Assembly: GCA_025351345.1 (NCBI GenBank)
Contig: JANXWB010000036.1
Coordinates: forward strand, 1-62,922
Direction: 5' to 3'
DNA length: 62,922 nt
From: Synechococcales cyanobacterium GL140_1_metabat_312
Lineage (GTDB): Bacteria; Cyanobacteriota; Cyanobacteriia; Leptolyngbyales; Leptolyngbyaceae
Position 1 is the first letter of the stretch. Each line of letters starts with the position of its first letter. The position numbers and the translations under genes were made by a program. Positions 9,100 through 17,531 of this stretch are shown piece after piece. The notes below the pieces were generated by a model. That model did no database searches and was not told the DNA's origin. It worked only from the letters and a program-made list of their open reading frames with translations.

Positions 9100-9993
9100 A
9101 TGGCTCAGAAAACTCCCGCAGCATCCCCATCTTTTTCGATGGATGACTTTGAAAAAGCGTTAAACCAACATGAGTACGCCTTTGCCAAGGGTCAAGTCGT
9201 CACCGGGAAAGCTTTTAGCTACGAAAGCGATGGCGCTCTCATTGATATTGGCGGGAAGTCTCCTGCATTTTTGTCCACCGACGAAGCCAGCGTCTATCGC
9301 ATTAATGACATCAGCTCGTTCTTACCCCTTCAAGAAGAACGCGAATTTCTAATCATTGGTGACCAAAATGCAGAAGGCCAAGTGACGGTCTCCATTCGTC
9401 AACTCGAAGAGCGAATGATTTGGGATGATCTGAAAGATATGCAGAAGACCGATCGGAGTCTGCAAGTTAAGGTGTTGGATGTCAATAAAGGTGGCGTTAC
9501 CGTCAATGCTCTTGGGTTACGGGGTTTCATTCCCCGATCGCAGCTCAACGAAAGAGAAAACTTAGAGAGCTTGGTGGGCAGTTCCCTCACGGCCTGCATT
9601 ATTGACCTCGACCAGAAGAAAAATAAAATTGTTCTATCCAACCGTCAAGCCAGCCGAGCGGTCAACATGAGCAAACTGGAGGTCGGGCAGCTTGTTGAAG
9701 GCATCATCACCAGTTTGAAAGTGTTTGGTGCTTTTGTAGAGTTTGAAGGTTGCACTGGCTTGTTGCATGTGAGCCAAATAAGCAAAAAAACAGTTGGTGA
9801 TTTGGAGAAAGTGTTCCAAGTTGGTCAGGTCATCAAGGCATTAGTGATCAACATCGATGAAGGCAAGGGCCGAATCTCGCTTTCAACAAAAATCCTAGAG
9901 CAGTACGATGGTGAGGTTTTAGATAATCTCGACAAGTTGATTGAAGAAGCTGATGCACGCAAGGACCGGGCGCGTAAATCGTTATTGGGCTAA
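9100..9993 (+). CDS. rpsA: 30S ribosomal protein S1-like RNA-binding protein (Rps1B type)
   Basis: 297 residues with three S1/OB-fold repeats: about 30-95 (GQVVTGKAFSYESDGALIDIG), about 112-180 (VKVLDVNKGGVTVNALGLRGFIP) and about 193-262 (GQLVEGIITSLKVFGAFVEFEG with LLHVSQIS). The short three-domain form is typical of cyanobacterial and chloroplast S1; the sequence resembles the second paralogue (Rps1B) found beside canonical Rps1A in cyanobacteria, which binds RNA and has been linked to SD-independent initiation. The ATG at 9100 (MAQKTPAA) is preferred to 9022, since the 26 upstream codons look like leader sequence. The gene is monocistronic by spacing. Confidence 0.88.
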   Translation: MAQKTPAASPSFSMDDFEKALNQHEYAFAKGQVVTGKAFSYESDGALIDIGGKSPAFLSTDEASVYRINDISSFLPLQEEREFLIIGDQNAEGQVTVSIRQLEERMIWDDLKDMQKTDRSLQVKVLDVNKGGVTVNALGLRGFIPRSQLNERENLESLVGSSLTACIIDLDQKKNKIVLSNRQASRAVNMSKLEVGQLVEGIITSLKVFGAFVEFEGCTGLLHVSQISKKTVGDLEKVFQVGQVIKALVINIDEGKGRISLSTKILEQYDGEVLDNLDKLIEEADARKDRARKSLLG

Positions 9994-10096
9994 TTAAATT
10001 CCCTAGTCCTCCTTTAATTACGGATCATCGTGGGGACTAAGGAAAATATTGATAACAAGATGGTTTAGGGTAGTTCAACGATCGTTTAAGGCAATC

Positions 10097-10954
10097 ATGA
10101 CAATTATTTGGGAATTAGATTTTTATTCGCGACCGATCGTGGATGAAAACAAGAAAAAGGTGTGGGAAGTACTGATTTGTGAAAGTCCGACAGACGTTGG
10201 AGCAGATGCTTCAAATCTTTTTCACTATGCCGAGTATTGTTCTAACTCTCAAGTGAATTCGGCCCAGCTCAGTCAAGCTATTGTTAAAGCGATCGATTTA
10301 GCTGGAACCACGCCCGATCGGATCCGGTTTTTCCGTCAATCCATGAACAACATGATTACGAAAGCCTGTTCGGATGCTGGAATTCCTTGCCAGCCCAGCC
10401 GCCGGACGTACATGTTGAATCAATGGATGAAGGAACGATCGTTGACGGTCTATCCCTTAGAAGAAGGCTATCAAGCGGGTTCCAATGCCGCTGTTTCATT
10501 TCCCTTGACGCCCCCGCAGCCTCTACAAGATGCCCTGCTCGCTCAGAAATGGGGTACGGTCGCATTGGAAGCTTCAGCGCTCTCGGAAATGGGAGACTGG
10601 AAAATTGATTTTGGTGAAGCCTACCCGATCGCTCAATTGGAACTTCCGCCGGATACCTTAGTTCCAGGATTGATCTTATATTCTCAACGATCGCTGGCAA
10701 TCGCAGCTTGGATGTCTGGTTTAGAGCTAGCCTCTGTACGATATGACATGCAAGATGGGCAGCAATTAGTTCTAGAGACAGGGGTCATCGATCGGTGGGC
10801 CTTAGCGCAGTTATTGAACATGCCGTTGCAAGCTGAAGCTCGACAGTTTGAAGATCGCAAAAAAGAAGCAAAGGGCGTACATTTTCTGGCGATTCAATCG
10901 AGTCCAGACTCAGAAGAGTTCGCTGGTTTTTGGTTGTTATTAGATGCGCAATAA
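10097..10954 (+). CDS. Tab2/Atab2 family RNA-binding protein (DUF1092)
   Basis: About 285 residues opening with IWELDFYSRPI and WEVLICES, hallmarks of the Tab2/Atab2 family. Later segments FFRQSMNNMITKACSDAGI and the C-terminal FAGFWLLLDAQ also fit. In algae and plants these A/U-rich RNA-binding proteins activate translation of photosystem I (psaB) and other thylakoid mRNAs; cyanobacterial members are conserved but less studied. The start at 10097 replaces an in-frame upstream codon at 10049 because conserved sequence begins here and AAGG precedes it. Followed 33 bp later by a glycosyltransferase gene on the same strand, so co-transcription is possible. Confidence 0.87.
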   Translation: MTIIWELDFYSRPIVDENKKKVWEVLICESPTDVGADASNLFHYAEYCSNSQVNSAQLSQAIVKAIDLAGTTPDRIRFFRQSMNNMITKACSDAGIPCQPSRRTYMLNQWMKERSLTVYPLEEGYQAGSNAAVSFPLTPPQPLQDALLAQKWGTVALEASALSEMGDWKIDFGEAYPIAQLELPPDTLVPGLILYSQRSLAIAAWMSGLELASVRYDMQDGQQLVLETGVIDRWALAQLLNMPLQAEARQFEDRKKEAKGVHFLAIQSSPDSEEFAGFWLLLDAQ

Positions 10955-10987
10955 TCCAACAGTCTAGACCCTGATCCATCCTTCATT

Positions 10988-11725
10988 ATGGCATCTTCCT
11001 CACTGACTCAATCCCGATTCCCCATCCTTGGAATTCCTGTCCATCTGCTCCCAAACACTGCTCAAACCCTAAAACAGCGGCTCGCCGATCGGCAAGGCAC
11101 CCATGTCGTGACGCTCAATGCTGAAATGACGATGCAAGGGCGCGATCGGTCGGAACTTTCAGACATCATCCATCGGGCCGAACTGGTCATCCCAGATGGT
11201 GCTGGCATTGTTCTCTATCTCAAGCTCTACGGCAAACGAGTCGATCGGGTTCCGGGAATCGAACTGGCGGAAGCTTTGTTGGCTCATGCCGCCATTACCC
11301 AAGATAGTATTTTCTTCTATGGCGGCGCACCCGAGGTCTCGGCTCAAGCAGCTAGTAGAATGACGGCCAAATATCCTGGATTACATATCATCGGTACCGA
11401 AAATGGTTACGTGAATCCTGATGATGAATTGTGCGATCGGCTCCAAAAACTCCAACCCCGAATGATTTATGTTGGTCTGGGAGTGCCTCGCCAGGAACTC
11501 TGGATCGACTCCGTGCGCCATCTTTGTCCCGATAGCATCTGGATTGGCATTGGTGGCAGTTTTGATATCTGGGCCGGAACCAAGACCCGCGCACCCAAAT
11601 GGCTCTGCGATCGTAATCTAGAATGGACCTATCGCCTTTATCAAGAACCGTGGCGCTGGAAACGCATGACTGCTCTCCCTAAATTTGCGTGGCGATCGAT
11701 TTTATATCGCATCACCGGAAAATAA
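10988..11725 (+). CDS. WecG/TagA/CpsF family glycosyltransferase
   Basis: 245 residues matching GT26 transferases that add N-acetylmannosamine-type sugars to lipid-linked intermediates: HVVTLNAEM, PDGAGIV, FFYGGAPEVS, YVGLGVPRQELWI and GIGGSFDIWAGTKTRAPKW, in that order and at family length. Acts at the cytoplasmic face of the membrane in extracellular or cell-wall polysaccharide synthesis; the acceptor cannot be named from this locus. The stop codon is two bases upstream of the ftsE start, so the two genes probably form an operon. Confidence 0.92.
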   Translation: MASSSLTQSRFPILGIPVHLLPNTAQTLKQRLADRQGTHVVTLNAEMTMQGRDRSELSDIIHRAELVIPDGAGIVLYLKLYGKRVDRVPGIELAEALLAHAAITQDSIFFYGGAPEVSAQAASRMTAKYPGLHIIGTENGYVNPDDELCDRLQKLQPRMIYVGLGVPRQELWIDSVRHLCPDSIWIGIGGSFDIWAGTKTRAPKWLCDRNLEWTYRLYQEPWRWKRMTALPKFAWRSILYRITGK

Positions 11726-11727
11726 TC

Positions 11728-12423
11728 ATGCACCCCGACCAAAAAACAATCAAGCCCCGCGTCATTCGTCTCGACAACGTTAGCAAAACCTACCGTAACG
11801 GTACCGCCGCCTTGCGAGACCTGACCATGGACATTTTTGCTGGAGATTTTTACCTGCTCACAGGCACCTCAGGCTCTGGTAAATCAACTCTGCTCAAACT
11901 TCTGTATGGTGAAGATCTGCCCAGCAGCGGTGATATTTGGGTGAATGATTATCATCTCAACACAGTCAAAGGCAACAAACTCGCCGAATTACGTCGCACC
12001 CTCGGCATTGTCTTTCAGGACTACAAGCTCCTGCCCCGCCGCACCGTATCTGAAAATATTGCCTTCGTCCTTTGGGCACAGGGCTACAGTCGCGCTGAAA
12101 TCGATCGTCGCCTCCCCCCGGCCCTAAAAATGGTCGGTCTCCAGCATAAAGCCACCAGCTTTCCAGAAGAACTTTCCGGCGGCGAACAGCAGCGCGTCAG
12201 TATTGCGAGGGCGATCGTCGCTACTCCCCCAATTCTGTTAGCCGATGAACCTACCGGAAACCTTGATCCTGATAACTCTCGCCAGATTTTAAATATTCTT
12301 AAACAGCTTAATAAGATCGGGGTCACCATCCTCATGTCTACCCACGACGAAGCCTTAATTCGCACCTCCGACTTACCTATTCTCCAACTCAGCAACGGCC
12401 AATTAAAACTAATTAACCGATAA
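11728..12423 (+). CDS. ftsE: FtsE-like ABC transporter ATP-binding protein
   Basis: 231-residue ATPase with Walker A GTSGSGKST, Q-loop FQDYKLLP, signature LSGGEQQRVSIARA, Walker B ILLADEPTGNLDP and switch His in MSTHDEA. The segments IRLDNVSKTYRNGTAALRD and DYKLLPRRTVSENIAF are characteristic of FtsE, which with FtsX couples cytoplasmic ATP hydrolysis to envelope hydrolases at division. It starts two bases after the preceding stop (ATG 11728); an upstream in-frame codon would overlap the glycosyltransferase gene and is rejected. No ftsX-like permease gene follows, so the partner must lie elsewhere. Membership in the close LolD/MacB group is the alternative. Confidence 0.88.
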   Translation: MHPDQKTIKPRVIRLDNVSKTYRNGTAALRDLTMDIFAGDFYLLTGTSGSGKSTLLKLLYGEDLPSSGDIWVNDYHLNTVKGNKLAELRRTLGIVFQDYKLLPRRTVSENIAFVLWAQGYSRAEIDRRLPPALKMVGLQHKATSFPEELSGGEQQRVSIARAIVATPPILLADEPTGNLDPDNSRQILNILKQLNKIGVTILMSTHDEALIRTSDLPILQLSNGQLKLINR

Positions 12424-12749
12424 AACTAAACAAGTAACGCTAGTTAAATAAAATTAAGTATTTTTGCTGCATACAACATTTTTAGAAAATTAATTTAGGT
12501 AGATCAACGCACGATAAATAGGGTGATCCCGCTAATAGAATTCAATTATCTATATACGCTGAAGTGCTTGCTAAGTTAATGATTGCAGTGTGTCAATCAA
12601 TTCTAAAGAGAATCTAAAGGCCCGATCGGGGATCGCGATCGCGGTAAGCATTGTGCCAGTAGTCTCAAGGAGATTTTATCATCAGAAAGCGATCCCCGGA
12701 CTTATTGCACAATAGTTGTGGCGTTCCAGCTCAGAACTCATCAACAACT
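12424..12749. other. Intergenic region without recognisable gene
   Basis: About 325 bp between ftsE and the small Cys-rich protein gene. A/T-rich in the first half, with HIP1-type CGATCGCGATCGCG near 12633-12648. No tRNA-like fold, strong hairpin or convincing coding frame was seen. Confidence 0.4.
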
Positions 12750-13148
12750 ATGAACAGTATCGATCCCCGAGATTACACTCTCCCAAAATCAGATCTTTTT
12801 GCGGACGAGTATTCCCCTACTACTATCGTCACATCGCTGATAGATTTGCTTTCAATAGATGACAAAATTACGCCGAATATCCCTCGGGAAACAATTGGTC
12901 GTAGTTGTCGCCACTGTCGTCATTACGTTCATGAAGGACGACGAGGCGGACAGTGCGAACAACTCAATGTTTCTGTCCAAAGCAGATGGGATGCCTGTGC
13001 ACTTTCACAAGCTATTTTTCTAGGTGACCCAATCCCATTTCTTCCGATCGTCGGGGCTACAAGCCCAGAGCACTGTGCGGCTGAGCTTAATCCTTACGAA
13101 TGCCCTAAGACCTATAAAACTAGAGTCGCCGTAACTTGCAATCGCTAA
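12750..13148 (+). CDS. Small conserved cyanobacterial protein with Cys motif, function unknown
   Basis: 132 residues from the ATG at 12750 (an alternative TTG lies at 12705). The core is SCRHCRHYVHEGRRGGQC followed by a WDACALS segment: four cysteines in the pattern CxxC-x11-C-x11-C, flanked by basic Gly/Arg residues. This suggests a bound zinc or Fe-S cluster, but no enzyme family is recognised. I recall similar CRxC...EGRRGG segments in cyanobacterial hypothetical proteins, so it is probably a real conserved gene. Its last four bases overlap the 3' end of the convergent gene at 13145. Confidence 0.65.
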   Translation: MNSIDPRDYTLPKSDLFADEYSPTTIVTSLIDLLSIDDKITPNIPRETIGRSCRHCRHYVHEGRRGGQCEQLNVSVQSRWDACALSQAIFLGDPIPFLPIVGATSPEHCAAELNPYECPKTYKTRVAVTCNR

Positions 13149-13606
13149 AGTTTTTCATGGGTGTAGGCATGTTGCTTGACGTTATCCTCTTGGCTCACCA
13201 AACGTTCGCCATTAAGAATCCGTTTTCGCTCCACTGAATATTTAAAGTCATCTCGTCGCTCCCCAACTGGCAGCAACGTCTGGGCAACTTTCCGAGCCTG
13301 ATAGGTCCGAGCCGCTGCGATCGCCCGCTCGATAAAGTCTTCACACCATCTTGAACCTTCCGGAAAACCCTCTGGACGAATTAGTTTTTCTCCTTGAACG
13401 ACAGCGTGAAAATCGGTTGCAAAGGCAAATTCATAAGAAGTGGGAATTCCCGCCACGATGGTCTCTAAGGTAGCTGAAGGAAGCGGCTCAATCACTTGGA
13501 CTGGAATTACTTCACCGTCTTTTTTGATAAAACATGTCGCCAACCCAAGAACCAAGTAGTTCAAGGATTCTGTGTTCTGGGAAATTGCAGCGCTAACACT
13601 GGTCAT
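13145..13606 (-). CDS. Conserved hypothetical protein
   Basis: 153 residues with no signal peptide or membrane segment. Contains LNYLVLGLATCFIKKDGEV, IEPLPSATLETIVAGIPTSY and a basic C-terminal third (RKVAQTLLPVGERRDDFKYS). Codon use matches the neighbours and CGATCG is present, so it looks like a native gene. I do not recognise a catalytic or binding motif. It is convergent with the Cys-rich protein gene, overlapping by 4 bp. Confidence 0.65.
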   Translation of the reverse strand: MTSVSAAISQNTESLNYLVLGLATCFIKKDGEVIPVQVIEPLPSATLETIVAGIPTSYEFAFATDFHAVVQGEKLIRPEGFPEGSRWCEDFIERAIAAARTYQARKVAQTLLPVGERRDDFKYSVERKRILNGERLVSQEDNVKQHAYTHEKL

Positions 13607-13651
13607 AAAAAACTCCTATTCCAAAGTAGTTTAATTCTAAAACGTAGATGA

Positions 13652-13870
13652 ATCAGACCTGATAAAACTGTTGAATTTCTTCGGGAATGGGGGCAACATA
13701 CTTATGCCGAACGGGGCCGTAGGAAACCCTTCTTGGGCGATTGGAACTGCGCTATGAATGACTACTATGGCGCGATCGCCTATCTTAACCACGAGTCCCA
13801 AGGCCATACTTATCTGCCGTTGTGGTGGCAAGCTGATGGTTGGCTGAAGAACTTATTGAAACTCTATTAA
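13652..13870 (+). pseudogene. Coding-like remnant, 3' end of an unidentified gene
   Basis: An open frame of 72 codons ending in TAA reads as strongly protein-like: TVEFLREWGQHTYAERGRRK, FLGDWNCAMNDYYGAIAYLN and LPLWWQADGWLKNLLKLY. It is preceded in frame by TGA (13649-13651), and no ATG, GTG or TTG occurs before an internal ATG (38 codons from the end), so the 5' part appears lost. Family unknown. It could instead be a very short gene from the internal ATG. Confidence 0.4.
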
Positions 13871-14037
13871 GGAAGTGCCTGAATGGAGAAGCTAAAATTA
13901 AATTTCCACAATTAACATCCAAGTAATTTATAAAGCCTTAGGAAATGATTGTGATCTCATCCTAAGGCTCTATAAATGAATAAGAATGATACTGAGGCAA
14001 ACAATTTAGAGGCGAAAGTAGTTTGGATTATTGTGAA
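13871..14037. terminator. Stem-loop downstream of the substrate-binding protein gene
   Basis: An inverted repeat at 13927-13976: AGCCTTAGGA (13934-13943) pairs perfectly with TCCTAAGGCT (13960-13969), extended by TTTATA/TATAAA around one mismatch. It lies about 60 bp after the stop of the minus-strand gene ending at 14038. No long U-tract follows, so it may be an mRNA-stabilising hairpin instead of a true terminator. Confidence 0.45.
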
Positions 14038-15354
14038 TTACTTAGATTTCACGTTGCCGAGCTTACCGATCGTGCCATCCTCTTTCACCGTCCAGATGTC
14101 ATAGCTACCAATCACGTCTCCATTGCCATCTAGGTCGACGTTTCCACTCGCGCCTTGGTAGTTAATTGGTTTTCCCGCTTTTAACAGCTTGAGACCTTCG
14201 CAGACATCCGTGACAGTCTCACCAGGACCATTGGCGACGGCCTTAAGTTTGCTTTGAATTCCTTCACCAGTATTTTTTCCAGACGCTTGAGCTGCCAAGA
14301 CTAAAAGTGCCGCTGCATCCCAGGAGTGGGCTGCGTAGGCTCCTACTGGCCGCTTTAGTTGGGCCTCCCAAATTTTGGTAAAGGTAGCTAGGGCGGTGCC
14401 ATCTGCGCCGGGAATAGTTCCGAGAACGCCCGCTGCAATATATTTACCATCTTTAGTTTGGCCGACTTTTTTAGCTAAATCATCAGAATACATGCCATCG
14501 GGGAGGAGGACTGGAATATTTTGACTCAGCCCCTGTTCGTAAGCAGATTTGAGTAAGAGGCTGCCGCTTTCAACATACATAATGGCCGCGACAGCATCCG
14601 GTTTGCTACCAAAGACCTCGGCAGCTTCGGTTTTTAGGGTAGTGGCTTTGGGATCGTAGCGAGTCGGTTTGGCCTCGTTAATGACAGTGCCGCCCAGTGA
14701 TTTGAAGGCTTTGATGAATTCTTGTTCAAAGCCTCTGCCGTAGTCGTTGTTAATCACGATCGTAGCGATTTTTCTGTAGCCTTTGTCGTAGGCAAGTTTG
14801 GCCATGGCAGGAGCTTGATAGGCATCCGATGGCGCAGTTCTAGCCCAATAGCCATTGAATTCCTTAGATTTTTTAGTGAGTTCTGGACTGGTACTTCCCG
14901 GCGAAATCATCATGACCTTGTTCCGAGAGGTGATAGCCGCTGCGGCCATCGATACTCCACTGGCAAACGATCCCACAACACCAGCAACTTTCTCAACATT
15001 GACCAGACGCGTGACGGCTTCAGTACCTGTGGTCGCATCGGTCTGGTCATCACTAGCCACTAAGGTCACAGGCTGACCATTCACCCCACCGCATTGATTG
15101 ACAGTATCAACTAACAACGGAACGGATGCGATCATTGGGCCGCCCAAGGATGCTAAGTCGCCTGTGGAAGGCAACAGAGAACCCAACTTGAGTTGTTTTG
15201 GATTTTCGACGGTGGTCGTAGACGTGGTTCCCGTCGTTCCTGTTTTTTGGGTTTCGGCTTCTTGACATGCGGCGGTGAGGATCCCGAGGCCCATCACTAG
15301 CCCTGTCACGATTAGGCTTCCTCTAACGCTCATTCCAGTTCTCTGCACAGCCAT
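14038..15354 (-). CDS. ABC transporter substrate-binding lipoprotein, branched-chain amino acid type (Peripla_BP_6)
   Basis: 438 residues from ATG 15354, which has GAGG eight bases upstream. A signal peptide ends in lipobox LTAAC near residue 30, so the protein is probably lipid-anchored in the periplasm. The mature part is a type I periplasmic binding protein: LKLGSLLPSTGDLASLGGPM, VVGSFASGVSMAAA, MMISPGSTSPELT, IVINNDYGRGF and a C-terminal AAHSWDAAALLVLAAQASGK. In cyanobacteria NatB of the neutral amino acid Nat-I system and related Leu/Ile/Val binders look like this; ligand identity is inferred only. No permease or ATPase gene is adjacent, so it works with components encoded elsewhere. An upstream in-frame codon at 15375 is less likely. 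Confidence 0.85.
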   Translation of the reverse strand: MAVQRTGMSVRGSLIVTGLVMGLGILTAACQEAETQKTGTTGTTSTTTVENPKQLKLGSLLPSTGDLASLGGPMIASVPLLVDTVNQCGGVNGQPVTLVASDDQTDATTGTEAVTRLVNVEKVAGVVGSFASGVSMAAAAITSRNKVMMISPGSTSPELTKKSKEFNGYWARTAPSDAYQAPAMAKLAYDKGYRKIATIVINNDYGRGFEQEFIKAFKSLGGTVINEAKPTRYDPKATTLKTEAAEVFGSKPDAVAAIMYVESGSLLLKSAYEQGLSQNIPVLLPDGMYSDDLAKKVGQTKDGKYIAAGVLGTIPGADGTALATFTKIWEAQLKRPVGAYAAHSWDAAALLVLAAQASGKNTGEGIQSKLKAVANGPGETVTDVCEGLKLLKAGKPINYQGASGNVDLDGNGDVIGSYDIWTVKEDGTIGKLGNVKSK

Positions 15355-15498
15355 AACACAAGCCTCACAACCCAAGTTCCAAATTTAAACCTAAGGTTAC
15401 AGCCGATCGTAAAGCTTGAAAAGCCCCATACCTTCTGAATGCACTAAGTAGCCGCGAATTAAACTATAACTCGCGGCTACTTAAACTCATCTACTTAA

Positions 15499-15587
15499 CG
15501 GAGAGAGAGGGATTCGAACCCTCGGTACGGATTAATCCATACAACAGATTAGCAATCTGCCGCTTTCGTCCACTCAGCCATCTCTCC
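15499..15587 (-). tRNA. tRNA-Ser (GCU)
   Basis: On the minus strand GGAGAGA pairs with TCTCTCC as the 7-bp acceptor stem, with discriminator G. The anticodon loop reads TTGCTAA (anticodon GCT), there is a long class II variable arm, and the T-arm is GAGGG-TTCGAAT-CCCTC. The 89-nt length suits serine tRNA. CCA is not encoded. Confidence 0.95.
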
Positions 15588-15726
15588 AAGCATTCCGACT
15601 TGAGTAATATATCAGAGATTTCTCTAAAAGTATAACAAGTCGGATAAAAAATTGTGAAACTGAAATTGTGTAATGGTGAGCGGTAAGAAGTTGAACTAAG
15701 TTGTCTTCTAGTTAACTCTCGTGTAA

Positions 15727-16824
15727 TTATCGAGCGGTGGTGGCTAGTGCGAGAAAGGCGAGAACGACATTAACGGTGTAGAACCAACCCACTATTTGAG
15801 TCTCGGTCCAGCCACTGAGTTCGAGGTGATTGTGATAGGGCGACATTTTGAAAAAGCGCTGGCCAACACCATCGGCATTTTTCGTCATTTTAAAATAGGA
15901 AACTTGAATAATTACCGACAGCGTTTCCCAAAGAAATAATCCGCTAATTAGTAATAATGCAAACAACGAATTGCTCATCAGTCCAACTGCTGCCAATGCA
16001 CCGCCCAGTGCTAAAGAACCTGTATCACCCATGAAAACCTTGGCTGGATTTCGATTGTGAGCTAAAAATCCAAGGCAAGCACCACTCAGACAGGCCGAAA
16101 ACGTCATCAGTTCAGGATGAATTGGAGCGGCAATAGCACCCATGCCGAGCATCGCTACAGCAACAGTTCCACCCGCCAAGCCATCGACTCCATCGGTCAG
16201 GTTGGTTGCATTACTTTCAGCAACTAGCGTAAAAGTTGCTAACCCCCAGAACAGCAGTCCCAGAGGAATCACCACTCCAAAAGGCAGGCTGATGTCTGTT
16301 GAGACGTGTCCGAACATCATCATCCAGAGACAAAACATGACAGCAAAGGCGATTTGCAACCCCATTTTGGTGCGGGGAGAAATTCCTTTGTTCGATCGGC
16401 GACGGATAATTTCCCAGTCGTCTGCAAATCCGATGCCTGCGTAGGCTGTTGTCAGGGTTGAAACGGCTATTGCGTTGGGGTGAAAGCCACTCAAAATGAC
16501 CGACAGAATAATGGCAACGGGAACAAAAAAGGCACCTCCCATCGTCGGAGTGCCTGTCTTCTTGAGATGAGATTGAGGTCCATCTTCCCGAATAATTTGT
16601 CCTGCTTTCAACGCACGCAACAGCGGAACCGCACCAACGCCAACTATCGCCGACACAAAACCACAGAGTACTAATGGAGCCGTCAAGGAGGCTGATGATA
16701 CGATCGATCGACTAGCCAATAGATCTAAAGCGACAGCCGTTGCTGTCATTCCCGAGGCTAATGAAACAAATAACCGAGTTCCTGAAAAACTTAGTGCTTG
16801 ACTAGTAATAAATTTCGCATCCAC
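15727..16824 (-). CDS. mraY: Phospho-N-acetylmuramoyl-pentapeptide-transferase
   Basis: 366-residue polytopic membrane enzyme that transfers phospho-MurNAc-pentapeptide to undecaprenyl phosphate, making lipid I of peptidoglycan. Family motifs in order: SHLKKTGTPTMGG, GFADDWEIIRRRSNKGISPR (Asp pair), ATNLTDGVDGLAGGT and HNRNPAKVFMGDTGSLALGG. About ten hydrophobic helices are visible. The start is taken as GTG at 16824 (V-DAKFITSQ), where cyanobacterial MraY begins; the longer frame to 16887 reads through CA-repeat DNA into an improbable Cys/Val-rich leader. Not clustered with other mur genes. Confidence 0.94.
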   Translation of the reverse strand: MDAKFITSQALSFSGTRLFVSLASGMTATAVALDLLASRSIVSSASLTAPLVLCGFVSAIVGVGAVPLLRALKAGQIIREDGPQSHLKKTGTPTMGGAFFVPVAIILSVILSGFHPNAIAVSTLTTAYAGIGFADDWEIIRRRSNKGISPRTKMGLQIAFAVMFCLWMMMFGHVSTDISLPFGVVIPLGLLFWGLATFTLVAESNATNLTDGVDGLAGGTVAVAMLGMGAIAAPIHPELMTFSACLSGACLGFLAHNRNPAKVFMGDTGSLALGGALAAVGLMSNSLFALLLISGLFLWETLSVIIQVSYFKMTKNADGVGQRFFKMSPYHNHLELSGWTETQIVGWFYTVNVVLAFLALATTAR

Positions 16825-17046
16825 AATCCGTACACTCACACAACTCACTACACACACACCACACAAGCAAGGATTGACTTTCCGCACTTAACTTGAAATT
16901 AACTTCAAACTAAGTTCAAAAAAATACAATCTAGCCAACCTAAATCATTATTTACTGGAACGATCGCTTAATGAAAACGGAACGATCTAGTAATTATTCT
17001 TTTGCTCATGTCTTCAAACGATCGGCGAATTTGGTTAGAAAGTAGA
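16825..17046. other. Intergenic region with CA-rich low-complexity tract
   Basis: Upstream of mraY, 16830-16869 is dominated by CACA/ACTCAC units on the plus strand (GT-rich on the mraY-sense strand). The remainder is A/T-rich. No gene seen. The tract falls in the probable mraY leader or promoter zone. Confidence 0.5.
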
Positions 17047-17307
17047 CTAGTCGTCCACATCACCTAAATCGTCGTCATCATCTTCTTCTTCGTAATCTGC
17101 ATCATCATTGCCCATCAAATCGTTGATCTCTTGTTCGTCATCAACGAAGTCAAAATCTCCAGGCTGACGAGCGCGAAGACGGCCTGCTTGCTCCAGCCAA
17201 TCTAGAATGGAAGCCTGCCGTCTCACCTCAAGAACCGCTGCGGGTTTATCCCGAGGCTCTTCTCGTAATGATGGGTTGTAAACTTCAAGTGCAATAATCT
17301 CTGTCAT
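17047..17307 (-). CDS. DUF3134 domain protein with acidic C-terminal tail
   Basis: 86 residues. The N-terminal part, YNPSLREEPRDKPAAVLEV followed by SILDWLEQAGRL, is the signature of the small cyanobacterial family DUF3134, whose function is unknown. The last 30 residues are almost entirely Asp/Glu (EEEDDDDDLGDVDD), giving a highly acidic tail that could bind basic proteins or metal. No membrane segment. The gene appears monocistronic. Confidence 0.8.
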   Translation of the reverse strand: MTEIIALEVYNPSLREEPRDKPAAVLEVRRQASILDWLEQAGRLRARQPGDFDFVDDEQEINDLMGNDDADYEEEDDDDDLGDVDD

Positions 17308-17531
17308 TAGCTGCTCTGAATGGATCTCACGAATTGACAGCAGAGGAGAAATCTGCTGAAAGTTAACCAGAGTTTATCACCGAGTTTGAAAATTGGCGCA
17401 TCGATCGCTAACTTTCTTGTACTTCTGCGATAAACAATAACTTCCAAAAGACTATACCTTGGATAGAGTGCGTCAAAAAGCATTCTATGGAACATCCAGG
17501 CTCCAATTTACATATCCCGTGAATTAATACA

